DNA of 64,000 bases from Harmothoe impar (taxonomy: Eukaryota; Annelida; Polychaeta; Phyllodocida; Polynoidae), in contig OX381716.1 in NCBI GenBank assembly GCA_947462335.1, forward strand, positions 2,414,438-2,478,437. Reading direction: 5' to 3'. Of this stretch, positions 35,897 to 43,414 are shown one piece after another. Below the pieces are notes generated by a model. The model was not told where the DNA came from, ran no database searches, and saw nothing but the letters and a program-made list of their open reading frames with translations. Within the stretch, counting starts at the first letter, position 1. Every line of letters starts with the position of its first letter. The position numbers and the translations under genes were made by a program.

Positions 35897-36532
35897 CTAT
35901 AACACTATCATACCGTAGCAGCAGCAGGTAGGACTGGAAGAAAAGCAAGCGCACGAGCAGAAGCGATGACACCATTTGCACCATCCGGCCGTCGCGTTGG
36001 TAGCCCTACTACTCGTCGCGCGTTCAACTGGAGGTTTAAGAGTGACAAATGACGATTCTTTGTCGACTCGACTGCTAACATCAGCAGCATCAGCAGCATC
36101 GGCAGCATCGGCAGCAGCATCGGCAGCAGCGGCAGCAGCCTCGGCAGCAGCAGTAGCAGCAGTAGCAGCAGCTGTAGCAGCAGTAGCGTGAGCATTAGCA
36201 ACAACAGCAGCAGCGACAGTAGCAAGGGCGGCAGAGCGGGCACTAGCAGCGTTATCAGCGGCGACATCGGCAGCCGCAACAGCATCAGCAGCAGCAGCGT
36301 CGGCATCGGTGGCATGAGTAGCTGCATCGGCGGCAGCAACAGCAGCAGTCACAGCCGCAGCGGCAACAACAACAACGTCATCACAACCAGCGTCACTAAC
36401 AGCCGCAGTAAATGCAGCAGTAGCACGCTGAGCAGCACTAGCAGCAGCAGTAGCAGAGGCTACAGCATCAGCTTCACATTCGCGCGCCGCTTCGTCATTC
36501 CGCTTCATGTCACGGTAGCAACTTTCCATCAT
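35897..36532 (-). CDS. Alanine-rich ORF of element 1 (211 aa, unknown)
   Basis: Minus-strand ORF starting at a tandem ATG-ATG (36532) after a TATA box in the same orientation (TATATAAG, 36646-36653). It begins MMESCYRDMKRNDEAARECE. Residues ~25-150 are mostly Ala with Asp, Thr and Val, encoded by mixed GCN codons over a CAG/CTG-rich stretch. A short Cys-rich C-terminus follows. The opposite strand and other frames are also open (poly-Leu, poly-Ser), so openness alone proves little. The TATA spacing (~115 bp to ATG) and non-repetitive ends give modest support. Function unknown; possibly an early gene. Confidence 0.33.
   Translation of the reverse strand: MMESCYRDMKRNDEAARECEADAVASATAAASAAQRATAAFTAAVSDAGCDDVVVVAAAAVTAAVAAADAATHATDADAAAADAVAAADVAADNAASARSAALATVAAAVVANAHATAATAAATAATAAAEAAAAAADAAADAADAADAADVSSRVDKESSFVTLKPPVERATSSRATNATAGWCKWCHRFCSCACFSSSPTCCCYGMIVL
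36060..36480. repeat. CAG/GCA-rich low-complexity region
   Basis: An imperfect trinucleotide repeat, mostly GCAGCA, TCAGCA and GTAGCA. Element 2 has a comparable CTG-rich region at 50085-50440. Confidence 0.9.
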
Positions 36533-36559
36533 GGGGATCTGCAAATTGAGGCGCGGTGC

Positions 36560-36565
<6 letters not shown>

Positions 36566-36604
<39 letters not shown>
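36566..36604. repeat. (GTA)n microsatellite
   Basis: About 12 tandem GTA triplets, just upstream (minus sense downstream of TATA) of the Ala-rich ORF. Confidence 0.92.
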
Positions 36605-36645
36605 CGTGAACGATGACGACGATGCCGAATACGGTTTCACTCCCC

Positions 36646-36653
36646 CTTATATA
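36646..36653 (-). promoter_or_regulatory. TATA box for minus-strand Ala-rich ORF
   Basis: On the minus strand it reads TATATAAG in a G-rich setting (GGGTATATAAGGGGG), about 115 bp before the ATG at 36532. Confidence 0.5.
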
Positions 36654-37390
36654 CCCTTACTCCCCCCTTTTTTTCAAGCCACCGGCCAGCTGCCCCCTCA
36701 CGGCAGGTCTTTAGATCAGCCTTAAGTCGCTTACTACGCGGCTCATCATCCCTCTAATCGCATTTTCCAGCCGCCGGCCGGCTGACTGCTGACGACAGGA
36801 GAGGGTGATTTGTTTTTCTTTAGATTTAAGCCGCTTACCACACGTGCACCCTCTAGTCACAGACAGAGTGACAGAAAGGGAGGGGGTCGCTTTGTTCACG
36901 CTACCTGTAGTTGTTTTTCTATACACACGCTGAGCCCATGACCCGCTAATCCTTTATACAGGTAACACGCGTTCAACTAATTACTCTATTGTATGACAGT
37001 CGGTACACGGATTTAAATTTAAACCACCTTCCCATCTGGATCCATGTCTTGCGGGGTGGAAGGATCCAGCTGAAAAGCGTGATTAGGGCTTTTGTTTCTC
37101 TTATGATAGCAGCAGGTCAGCATGCGACAGCTGAAAATGTCAGACTCGCCGCTCCTATAAAAGACTGAGATGCGTCTCTCTTTCCACACACCCTTCTACC
37201 ATCGCCGCCGACACCGCCACCGCCGGCCAGCCGACCGCCGCCACCGCCTGCAGTCACCGCCATCACGCCAGCAGGGAATTTCAAACTGAGTCTGCTTATT
37301 GCTTTTTTTTTTTTTTTTTTTTTCTTTGAGCTTTTTTTTTTTTTAAATTTTTATTTTCACTCAGTCTTTTTTGTTTCGGAGGAAAGAAAT
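36654..37390. promoter_or_regulatory. Divergent control region of element 1
   Basis: Non-coding sequence between the divergent ORFs. It includes a stretch at about 37045-37090 (GGGGTGGAAGGATCCAGCTG) resembling element 2 at about 51400-51420. TATAAAAG at 37156-37163 is followed by a CCGCC-rich leader and long T-runs at about 37303-37345. Confidence 0.5.
37156..37163 (+). promoter_or_regulatory. TATA box upstream of 164-aa ORF
   Basis: TATAAAAG in CTCCTATAAAAGACTGAG, about 235 bp upstream of the ATG at 37391. Confidence 0.6.
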
Positions 37391-37885
37391 ATGGCGCTGC
37401 AGAGGGCGCGAGTTTCTAAAAGACAGTCGCGCGAACAAAGTGCCCTTCTCAACTGCCCGGCTATTTTTTTATCTCAAAGGAGAGAGCATCACGTAGTTGA
37501 GGTTCACGCATCTCTTGAAGCGTACCGAATTCTCGAGAAATGCAAAGCTGAGCGCCATCGTCGTTATACAAGAGCGGAAAAGGAAAACGTAGCGACATGG
37601 CCGAGAGCCGTCTTCTCAGAACATTATTTACTCTACCATTGCATAACAGCCGCTCTCAGCGCCCCCACTCGTTGGGCGTTTCATGAAAAGAAAGAGCGCT
37701 GCTACTCTCCTCACCCTGCCTCCTCTTATAAATTGAGAATAAGTGCTATGAAACGATTCGACAAGCCGATCGGTTTCTTGGGAGCGACTGCAGCTCCCAC
37801 TCGGTGGGCGCGCGTTGTGGCCGACGTGAACACGGTCTCGACGTCGTCACTTGTTATCCCGCATATTGCAACGCAGCCGAATTGA
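37391..37885 (+). CDS. Element 1 ORF, 164 aa, unknown
   Basis: It starts MALQRARVSKRQSREQSALL at an ATG with purine at -3, downstream of a TATA box and a T-rich leader. The protein is basic, with an N-terminal Arg/Lys-rich stretch and the phrase APTRWA repeated twice (about residues 90 and 134). No family is recognised and no membrane segment is seen. Its place upstream of the virion block suggests an early or regulatory role, which is inference only. A second frame is open across its 3' end to about 38031, so a frameshifted longer version cannot be excluded. Confidence 0.42.
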   Translation: MALQRARVSKRQSREQSALLNCPAIFLSQRREHHVVEVHASLEAYRILEKCKAERHRRYTRAEKENVATWPRAVFSEHYLLYHCITAALSAPTRWAFHEKKERCYSPHPASSYKLRISAMKRFDKPIGFLGATAAPTRWARVVADVNTVSTSSLVIPHIATQPN

Positions 37886-38039
37886 AGAAGATAGGGACGC
37901 ACTATTTTAAACCATACGCTCCAATATGTATTTGTCACCGCCGCGCTCACACGCCTTATTGCTTTTTCGAGACGATCGTGTCACAACACAGAAATAGAAA
38001 AAAAAGCGGCAAAGCGACGAGCTTTGCCTAAATGATCAA

Positions 38040-38115
38040 AAAAAAAAAAAAAAAAAAAAAAATTAATCTCCTCCTCCTCCTCCTCCTCCTCCTCCTCCTC
38101 CTCCTCCTCTCCCTC
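38040..38115. repeat. A-run followed by (CTC)n
   Basis: A run of about 23 A, then about 14 CTC triplets. Simple repeats, prone to length error. Confidence 0.9.
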
Positions 38116-38139
38116 TTCTTTTTTAAAAAAAAATAAATA

Positions 38140-38172
38140 TTTGTATCAGACTCCTCTGGAGTCTGATACAAA
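38140..38172. other. Perfect 15-bp hairpin with 3-nt loop
   Basis: The arms TTTGTATCAGACTCC and GGAGTCTGATACAAA pair without mismatch around TCT. It lies between the early ORF and the ATPase promoter. Possible roles are a transcript 3' end, a replication structure or a small-RNA precursor. Nothing in the sequence decides among these. Confidence 0.85.
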
Positions 38173-38271
38173 ACATTTATGACTATTGAGTGAAAATAGA
38201 ATTTTATCGCAAAAAATAAAAAGAAAAAAAAAGACACTTCTGCCGCCGCTACTGTGACACCGGCCGGAATC

Positions 38272-38311
38272 AATAAAAAGGTCGGCGGACTTTTCTCAAC
38301 AACCATTCACT
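38272..38311 (+). promoter_or_regulatory. Putative promoter of the ATPase-led gene block
   Basis: The TATA-like AATAAAAAG at 38272-38280 is followed ~36 bp later by an Inr-like TTCACT (38306-38311). The same AATAAAAAG phrase recurs in the capsid promoter at 43357. Confidence 0.4.
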
Positions 38312-38376
38312 ACCGACCGTTCGAGTGAGAAACACAGCAGACAGTCAGACACACAACCGCTCTCTCACGCGTGCTG

Positions 38377-38395
38377 AAAAAAAAAAAAAAAAAAA
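38377..38395 (+). promoter_or_regulatory. Poly(A) leader before ATPase start
   Basis: Nineteen A residues abut the ATG. Similar A-tracts precede the ATGs at 39122 (5 A), 41780 (22 A) and 42910 (6 A). Confidence 0.6.
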
Positions 38396-39115
38396 ATGTC
38401 GAGCAGTAGAAGCAAACTTTTCACAGAAATTCATTTCGACGCTCGACTACAAGGACCCTTTAGTTGTATCATTAGCGGTCCGTCGGATTGTGGAAAATCG
38501 CGCTTGGTGGATCAATTTCTGAGCGACGTGAACAATTTGGTCACGCCGCCGGTGGAAAAGACTTTTTACCATTACGGCGAGTGGCAACCTCTGTTTGAAA
38601 AAATGCAAAATCAGTACGGTGTGGAATTCAGAGAAGGTCTTCCTAGCAAAGAGACTATAGCGGGAGACGTGGAAGTAGCAGAAGACGCCTTACGACCCCA
38701 CACTCTACTGATATTGGACGATCTGATGAGCAGTTCTAATCAGCAAGTGGTAGCCGACATCTTTACTAAATACTCGCATCACTGGAACGTGAGCGTCATA
38801 TACATCACTCAGAACCTATTCCAGAAATCACCCGACTTTCGAACTATGAGTCTGAACGCTCACTACATGATCGTTTTCAAGAACCCGCGCGACATGGGGC
38901 AAATAGCTAGTCTGTCTCGCCAGGTGTTTCCGTCCAACGCGGCGGCCCTCTCTAGTATATTTACCCATGAACTCAAGCGACCTCACTCATACCTCCTTCT
39001 GGACTTCAAGCAGTCAACACCTGACGATCTGAGAATACGCTCCTCTTTGACGTCCATACACTCTCAGCTAGTGTTCGTACCGCTAGACAAAAAAAAGAAC
39101 AAGAGAAAGCAGTAG
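38396..39115 (+). CDS. FtsK/HerA-type genome-packaging ATPase
   Basis: A 239-aa P-loop ATPase of the Polinton/adenovirus-like packaging family, which drives viral DNA into preformed capsids. Walker A is G28-PSDCGK-S35 (GPSDCGKS), Walker B is LLILDD with acidic D108-D109, and the sensor-like ITQN is at 137-140. This is near the typical length for the family. The ATG lies directly after 19 consecutive A residues and is the first in the frame. It is the first gene of the plus-strand virion block, with the next gene six bases beyond its stop. The frame is intact. Confidence 0.92.
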   Translation: MSSSRSKLFTEIHFDARLQGPFSCIISGPSDCGKSRLVDQFLSDVNNLVTPPVEKTFYHYGEWQPLFEKMQNQYGVEFREGLPSKETIAGDVEVAEDALRPHTLLILDDLMSSSNQQVVADIFTKYSHHWNVSVIYITQNLFQKSPDFRTMSLNAHYMIVFKNPRDMGQIASLSRQVFPSNAAALSSIFTHELKRPHSYLLLDFKQSTPDDLRIRSSLTSIHSQLVFVPLDKKKNKRKQ

Positions 39116-39121
39116 CAAAAA

Positions 39122-39454
39122 ATGTCTTCTCATCTACTCGAAAGACACTTTGGTACTCTCAAGCACTTAGCTAAGTGCTCGCCAAAGGACTGCTCGCATC
39201 TAATAGACTCTGGAAGCGACGATCTGATCACAGCGTTGAGTGAGATCTGTCACAATTTACTGGTAGGGAACATCCCGCTCAGCGACAAACAACTGGACAA
39301 GCTTCGAGAATCGGCTGACGTGTTGAGGGAGGTCGGCAAAAAATCTACGCCCATCAAAAAAAAGAGACGCGTCTTGGTACAAGAGGGAGGTTTCCTCATT
39401 CCTGCTCTCATAGGGATGGCCTTACCGCTTATAAAGAGCATTCTCCGTATATGA
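39122..39454 (+). CDS. Small conserved Polinton-like protein, 110 aa
   Basis: A helical N-terminal half (residues 1-75), then a basic KKKRRVLVQ stretch and a hydrophobic C-terminus with GGFLIPALIGMALP (about 89-102). The arrangement of basic patch plus QxGGFLxxLI tail recalls a small protein that recurs next to the packaging ATPase in related invertebrate elements (from memory). The hydrophobic tail suggests a membrane-active or minor virion component, as inference. Its start follows a five-A tract six bases after the ATPase stop. No disruption. Confidence 0.62.
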   Translation: MSSHLLERHFGTLKHLAKCSPKDCSHLIDSGSDDLITALSEICHNLLVGNIPLSDKQLDKLRESADVLREVGKKSTPIKKKRRVLVQEGGFLIPALIGMALPLIKSILRI

Positions 39455-39538
39455 GACACCTCATTCGACACCTACTCGCCGACCAGCACCACCACCACCA
39501 CTACCGCCACCACCAGCGTCATTGCCACCGTCGTCCCC

Positions 39539-40636
39539 ATGACGGACTCAGAGCAGCAACAACACTACAAACGCTTAGCGCTCGTGGATCCTGAGACGCT
39601 CTACAAATCATCACGAGCAGGTCTACTTCATCATGTGCCCGCTGCTGCTGCTACTACTAGCGCTGCTACTACTGCAGTCGCTGCTGCTAGTACTTCTACT
39701 GCTCCAAACCTTCCTCCTCTTCCTGATGAGCGCACTGAAAAGAACGAGAGTTCCGCTCCTGCCACCGCCGCCCGCCTACCTGCCGACATGGCCTATTACC
39801 ACAAGCAGGCAGAACAGTCCCTTCATCCCGACGCGGCCTTGCACCAGGTGCTACAGTTTATCTACAGGGACTTGGATTTAGTGTTGAACGACCCCACTTT
39901 GGAATCGCGCGAGAAAATGTTGAAATACCGAAGGTTGTTGAATAGATTGCAATTTTTTCTCGCGAATCCCCACAACAGCAACATCTCTTCGTCCTACTCT
40001 TCTTCGCCCCCGGCTCACCTCCGTCAGTCTGCTGAAGAGGCCAGCGCGTCCCTACTCGAGCGGTTGGCGAACCAAGTTCCCAAGAGGAATCGCACCCGGA
40101 CCGTGGCGCTGTACAAACAATTGGAGAAATCCGGTGTGATCAAGTGGAACGAGGACGGTGCGGTGCGCGAGATGTCGGGTCGGAGAATACCACCTGAGCA
40201 TCGCATCAACATAGTGGACTTACTGAACGACGCTGCCAGGTTCAGGAAGACGGCGCCCAGACCAGCGGGCTACTCGCCGTTCACGAAAGCGCTGCGCGAA
40301 GCAGTTCCCACAGACTCCTTGATCGGAAACCATCTGTATAAAGCGAGCGGACCTGGCCGAAGTTTGGACACACAGCTTGCTGACAGAGGTCGGAAACGAC
40401 CGAGCTTCGACTCGGAAGAAGGAGAAGCAGCAGCAGCAGCAGCAGCAGTAGCAGCAGCAGACTCTTCTCTCCAGGTGGACGATCAATCCTCTGACGACGA
40501 GGAGGACGACAGTGAACTTTTCCAAACTCCGACTTCCTATAGGAGCGTGGTGAGTAAGAAAAGGAAAGGGCGCAACCGCCTAGCGGCGAGCTTGTCGTTC
40601 ACGCCCTCAACAGGCCCACCATGGGCAAACCAGTGA
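39539..40636 (+). CDS. Conserved 365-aa protein of Polinton-like elements, function unknown
   Basis: The N-terminus (~20-85) is low-complexity Ala/Thr/Pro. Residues ~90-145 are helical. The conserved-looking core (~165-265) contains VIKWNEDGAVRE, NIVDLLNDAARFRK and a closing SLIGNHLY segment. The C-terminal third is Glu/Ala-rich and acidic, then basic (KKRKGRNRLAA). The core pattern is one I associate with proteins in similar integrase-bearing elements, but no biochemical role is known to me. The last 16 bases overlap the integrase start. The start ATG (CCCCATGACG) follows a CAC-rich leader without an A-tract. Confidence 0.65.
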   Translation: MTDSEQQQHYKRLALVDPETLYKSSRAGLLHHVPAAAATTSAATTAVAAASTSTAPNLPPLPDERTEKNESSAPATAARLPADMAYYHKQAEQSLHPDAALHQVLQFIYRDLDLVLNDPTLESREKMLKYRRLLNRLQFFLANPHNSNISSSYSSSPPAHLRQSAEEASASLLERLANQVPKRNRTRTVALYKQLEKSGVIKWNEDGAVREMSGRRIPPEHRINIVDLLNDAARFRKTAPRPAGYSPFTKALREAVPTDSLIGNHLYKASGPGRSLDTQLADRGRKRPSFDSEEGEAAAAAAAVAAADSSLQVDDQSSDDEEDDSELFQTPTSYRSVVSKKRKGRNRLAASLSFTPSTGPPWANQ

Positions 40637-41757
40637 AGAGACTGACCAAGAAGGAAAAAGAAAAGAAGCGCGTAGTAGCTAGATATACCGACGTCAAAGC
40701 GCCCTCCAGTTTCACTAGCGTGACTAAACTCCAGAAACATCATTTTCGCCACCTGAACCCGGCCGTCATCCGAGATGCTTTAGTGTCGCTGGACGCCTAC
40801 ACTAAACATAAACCCATTCGGAGAAAATTCGCAAGGAACAAGACTATAACCGGCGCAATCGATCAGCAGTGGCAGATAGATCTGATGGACATGCAAGCTT
40901 TGGCGTCTCACAACGACCGCTTCCGGTACGTGGTGACGGCGATCGACGTTTTCTCTAGGTACGCGTGGGCCGTTCCCATTAAATCCAAGAGCGGCGCTGA
41001 TGTCACCGAGGCCTTCCGAGAGATGACAGGCACTGGCGAGAGACGACCGCGCACTGTTCAGACAGACAAGGGGAAAGAGTTTTTTAACAAGATCTTTCAA
41101 GATCACTTGAAGAGCGAGGGCATAGAGTTCTTCACTGGCGAGAACGACGACATCAAAGCTAGTCTAGTGGAGCGCTTGAACCGCAGTCTGAAGGAGAAGC
41201 TGTGGCGTTATTTCACACACAAGCGCACGTATCGCTACGTAGACGTACTGCACCATGTAGTGTCTTCTTACAATCGCACTCACCACAAGACGTTGAAAAT
41301 GGCGCCGGCTCAAGTCAGCTCGGAAAACAGCGAAACAGTTTTCTACCGACAAGATCTCCCAACTAACAAACAAATCGACGAAATATGGAAAAAGAAGAAA
41401 AAAACAAAGACGTCCGCCGTCGACGTCATCGCTCCGGGTGACAGAGTGAGGATGTTGAGAACTAAAGGCGCCTTCGACAAAGGGTACGAGGGAAACTGGC
41501 GCGAGGAAGTGGTCGACGTTGCTAAGACGTTGGGAAGCAGAGGGTTCGAGCTGAAAGACGACAAGGGCGAGGAGATAAAAGGCGTCTTCTACCCGGAAGA
41601 GGTTCAGAAGGTGTACAAGAGTCGTTACGACAACAACTACCTGATAGACGAGGTGTTGCGCCGCAAGACCGTCGACGGTAAAGAGTTAGCTTTCGTACGT
41701 TGGTTAGGTTACGACGACAAGTTCAACGAGTGGATCCCCGTCAAAAAAATAACGTAG
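40621..41757 (+). CDS. RVE-family integrase with C-terminal chromodomain
   Basis: A 378-aa retroviral-type integrase (rve fold) that inserts the element's DNA with a 6-bp stagger. The catalytic triad is D87 (WQIDLMD), D149 (VQTDKGKEF) and E184 (SLVERLNRSL), with 34 residues between the last two. The N-terminal ~75 residues are basic, in the zinc/HHCC position, but no clean HHCC is seen. The C-terminal ~40 residues (LIDEVLRRK, FVRWLGYDDKFNEWIP) are a chromodomain, which in other transposons directs insertion towards modified chromatin. The start has a near-perfect Kozak (CCACCATGGG). It resembles C. elegans F54H12.3-type integrases. The frame is intact. Confidence 0.93.
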   Translation: MGKPVKRLTKKEKEKKRVVARYTDVKAPSSFTSVTKLQKHHFRHLNPAVIRDALVSLDAYTKHKPIRRKFARNKTITGAIDQQWQIDLMDMQALASHNDRFRYVVTAIDVFSRYAWAVPIKSKSGADVTEAFREMTGTGERRPRTVQTDKGKEFFNKIFQDHLKSEGIEFFTGENDDIKASLVERLNRSLKEKLWRYFTHKRTYRYVDVLHHVVSSYNRTHHKTLKMAPAQVSSENSETVFYRQDLPTNKQIDEIWKKKKKTKTSAVDVIAPGDRVRMLRTKGAFDKGYEGNWREEVVDVAKTLGSRGFELKDDKGEEIKGVFYPEEVQKVYKSRYDNNYLIDEVLRRKTVDGKELAFVRWLGYDDKFNEWIPVKKIT

Positions 41758-41779
41758 AAAAAAAAAAAAAAAAAAAAAA
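41758..41779 (+). promoter_or_regulatory. 22-nt poly(A) leader before penton gene
   Basis: An uninterrupted A-tract fills the gap between the integrase stop codon and the penton ATG. Confidence 0.6.
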
Positions 41780-42898
41780 ATGAACATCACTCTACCTAGC
41801 AACAGCTCTATGGAGTATTATCCTGACAACAGCTTGACGTCTTTCCGAACTCACTTCGACTCGCCGCTCCTTCTGCCCGAAGCGTACGAAGCGGCTCTGA
41901 CTGAGATCATCCTCCCTACAGAATGGACTAACGTGCACGACGACGACTTGATCATCGTTGTTCCTCTGCGCACCAAGGGTTCGCTAGAGGAGGCGATCCA
42001 GGTTTTAAAAGAAAATAAATTCGCCGAAGGAAAAAAACCACAGGTAGACTGGAGGGGAATGAAAAACGCGAACGGTCTGAGCAAGCTAACGTTCAGCTCA
42101 AAATTCCCGCTGAGCTGGAAGGAAGCGAGCTATGTAACGGTGGAAGAGATATCAGACACGTCGGAAGAGCAGCAATTGAAACCGGAAACAAAAAGGTTCA
42201 AGAGAGAGGTCGACTTGAGACAGACGAATGCCGTATACAAGCAGTTCTTGTCCCCGGCGGTGAAGAAGAAGGCGATCAGCGATCAAGCAAGACAGATGAT
42301 CGAAGAGATGGAGAAAGACATGGGAGTGCGCAGTTTCATGCCAAACATATTCGAGATACCTCCTATTTTCACCGGAAGCAACCACACCCTAATCGAGCGC
42401 TTGAGTGAGACGTTGCGAGATGACAGACTAGAGGGCGACAGCTTCTTGCTCAAACCGATGCGGATCTTATTGTACGACGCCAAGACGAAACGCGTCACCA
42501 TCAAACCGCCGAGACACTGTGCTGTCCTGCTGAGTCAGCATCTCGCATGCGTTCTAGGCTTCGGAGAGAAGACGTGTTTCGCGTCGCCGACTACCGGCGC
42601 CTACTCGATGGATGTTTACGGAGACGTGCACTCTGTGTACATATACACCGACATGATCCAGGAGAGACGTGTGGGAGACATGCAAGTGCCGCTGTTGCGC
42701 TGCGTGGCGGTGGACAGAGGCGGAAAGCGTCGAGGTGGCGTGCAAGCTATCAGTTTTCCCCATTTGGATTATTTCCCCTTGAAATCCAAGAGGTTTACCG
42801 AGGTCGGCATCTATTTAAGAGACCGATCCGGTCATTCCATCCCATTCGGTAGAGGCGAGGTGACCGTGACACTTCATCTGAGACCTATTGAGTGCTGA
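41780..42898 (+). CDS. Penton-like minor capsid protein
   Basis: A 372-aa protein whose N-terminus (MNITLPSNSSMEYYPDNSLT, then LPEAYEAALTEIILPTEW) and C-terminal block (VYIYTDMIQERRVGDMQVPL, GIYLRDRSGHSIPF) match the pattern I associate with penton/minor capsid proteins of Polinton-like elements. Single-jelly-roll pentons sit at capsid vertices. The middle (~125-200) is charged and helical (EEMEKDMG). It is intact, lies between integrase and the basic core protein, and starts at the end of a 22-A tract. The assignment rests on remembered family patterns, not on an alignment. Confidence 0.78.
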   Translation: MNITLPSNSSMEYYPDNSLTSFRTHFDSPLLLPEAYEAALTEIILPTEWTNVHDDDLIIVVPLRTKGSLEEAIQVLKENKFAEGKKPQVDWRGMKNANGLSKLTFSSKFPLSWKEASYVTVEEISDTSEEQQLKPETKRFKREVDLRQTNAVYKQFLSPAVKKKAISDQARQMIEEMEKDMGVRSFMPNIFEIPPIFTGSNHTLIERLSETLRDDRLEGDSFLLKPMRILLYDAKTKRVTIKPPRHCAVLLSQHLACVLGFGEKTCFASPTTGAYSMDVYGDVHSVYIYTDMIQERRVGDMQVPLLRCVAVDRGGKRRGGVQAISFPHLDYFPLKSKRFTEVGIYLRDRSGHSIPFGRGEVTVTLHLRPIEC

Positions 42899-42909
42899 AA
42901 GAGAAAAAA

Positions 42910-43335
42910 ATGATGCGTCAACGCGTTCCGTACTTTCCACCTAGGCGCACCGTCGGCAGAGGGTACAGCGATTACTACAACGCGCAGCTGGGCAACGGCG
43001 TGAACGTGTACAGCGGGCGCTCTTTCCAGAGCGGGCACGGTTTGGGCGGCGCTCTGTTAGGTCTGATGCGCTCGGCTACCCCGCTATTGAAGTCGGTGGG
43101 AAAAACGCTGCTCCGCGCCGGTGTGGGCGTAGCTAAAGATGTGCTGGCGGGTCGGACTTTAAAGAGCAGCGTGAAAGACCGAGGCGCAGGCGCTCTGAAG
43201 AGACTGGCGAGTACGGCGTTCTCGGGAGGAAAGACGACTGTCGCGTCTAAGAAAGGGTCGAAACGTCATCGGCATTCCCCTCAGACGGGCGGTGGCTCTT
43301 GCAAGAGACGTAGAGGGGATGTATTCGACCGGTAA
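42910..43335 (+). CDS. Basic virion protein, pX/pVI-like
   Basis: A 141-aa protein starting MMRQRVPYFPPRR after an AGAAAAAAATG leader. A GxG-rich amphipathic segment (GHGLGGALLGLMRSATPLLK, residues ~44-63) is followed by helical repeats and a Lys/Arg/His-rich C-terminus (SKRHRHSPQ, CKRRRGD). The layout, small and basic with an amphipathic helix beside the capsid genes, resembles adenovirus core/membrane-lytic minor proteins and homologues in Polinton-like elements. DNA condensation or membrane action is inference. An upstream in-frame GTG is not needed as a start. Confidence 0.6.
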   Translation: MMRQRVPYFPPRRTVGRGYSDYYNAQLGNGVNVYSGRSFQSGHGLGGALLGLMRSATPLLKSVGKTLLRAGVGVAKDVLAGRTLKSSVKDRGAGALKRLASTAFSGGKTTVASKKGSKRHRHSPQTGGGSCKRRRGDVFDR

Positions 43336-43352
43336 GCGCCTAGGCGTTCAGG

Positions 43353-43389
43353 TATAAATAAAAAGACTGGAGGCGGTCGGCGTCAGTCT
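43353..43389 (+). promoter_or_regulatory. TATA/Inr promoter of the major capsid gene
   Basis: TATAAATA at 43353-43360 is followed 32 bp later by a consensus Inr TCAGTCT (43383-43389, A at 43385). This leaves a ~30-nt leader to the ATG at 43415. AATAAA overlaps the TATA box (43357-43362) and could end the upstream transcript. Confidence 0.65.
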
Positions 43390-43414
43390 GTCGGCCGCGT
43401 GAAGAGAGAACACA

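Noticed and set aside
35908..36571. Poly-Leu and poly-Ser ORFs in other frames of the CAG tract
   Set aside because: All frames of a trinucleotide repeat are open; only the TATA-linked frame was kept, at low confidence.
35388..38376. Hidden or decayed PolB in element 1 left region
   Set aside because: The region is TIR, trinucleotide repeat, control sequence and a 164-aa ORF; no polymerase motifs in any frame and insufficient length.
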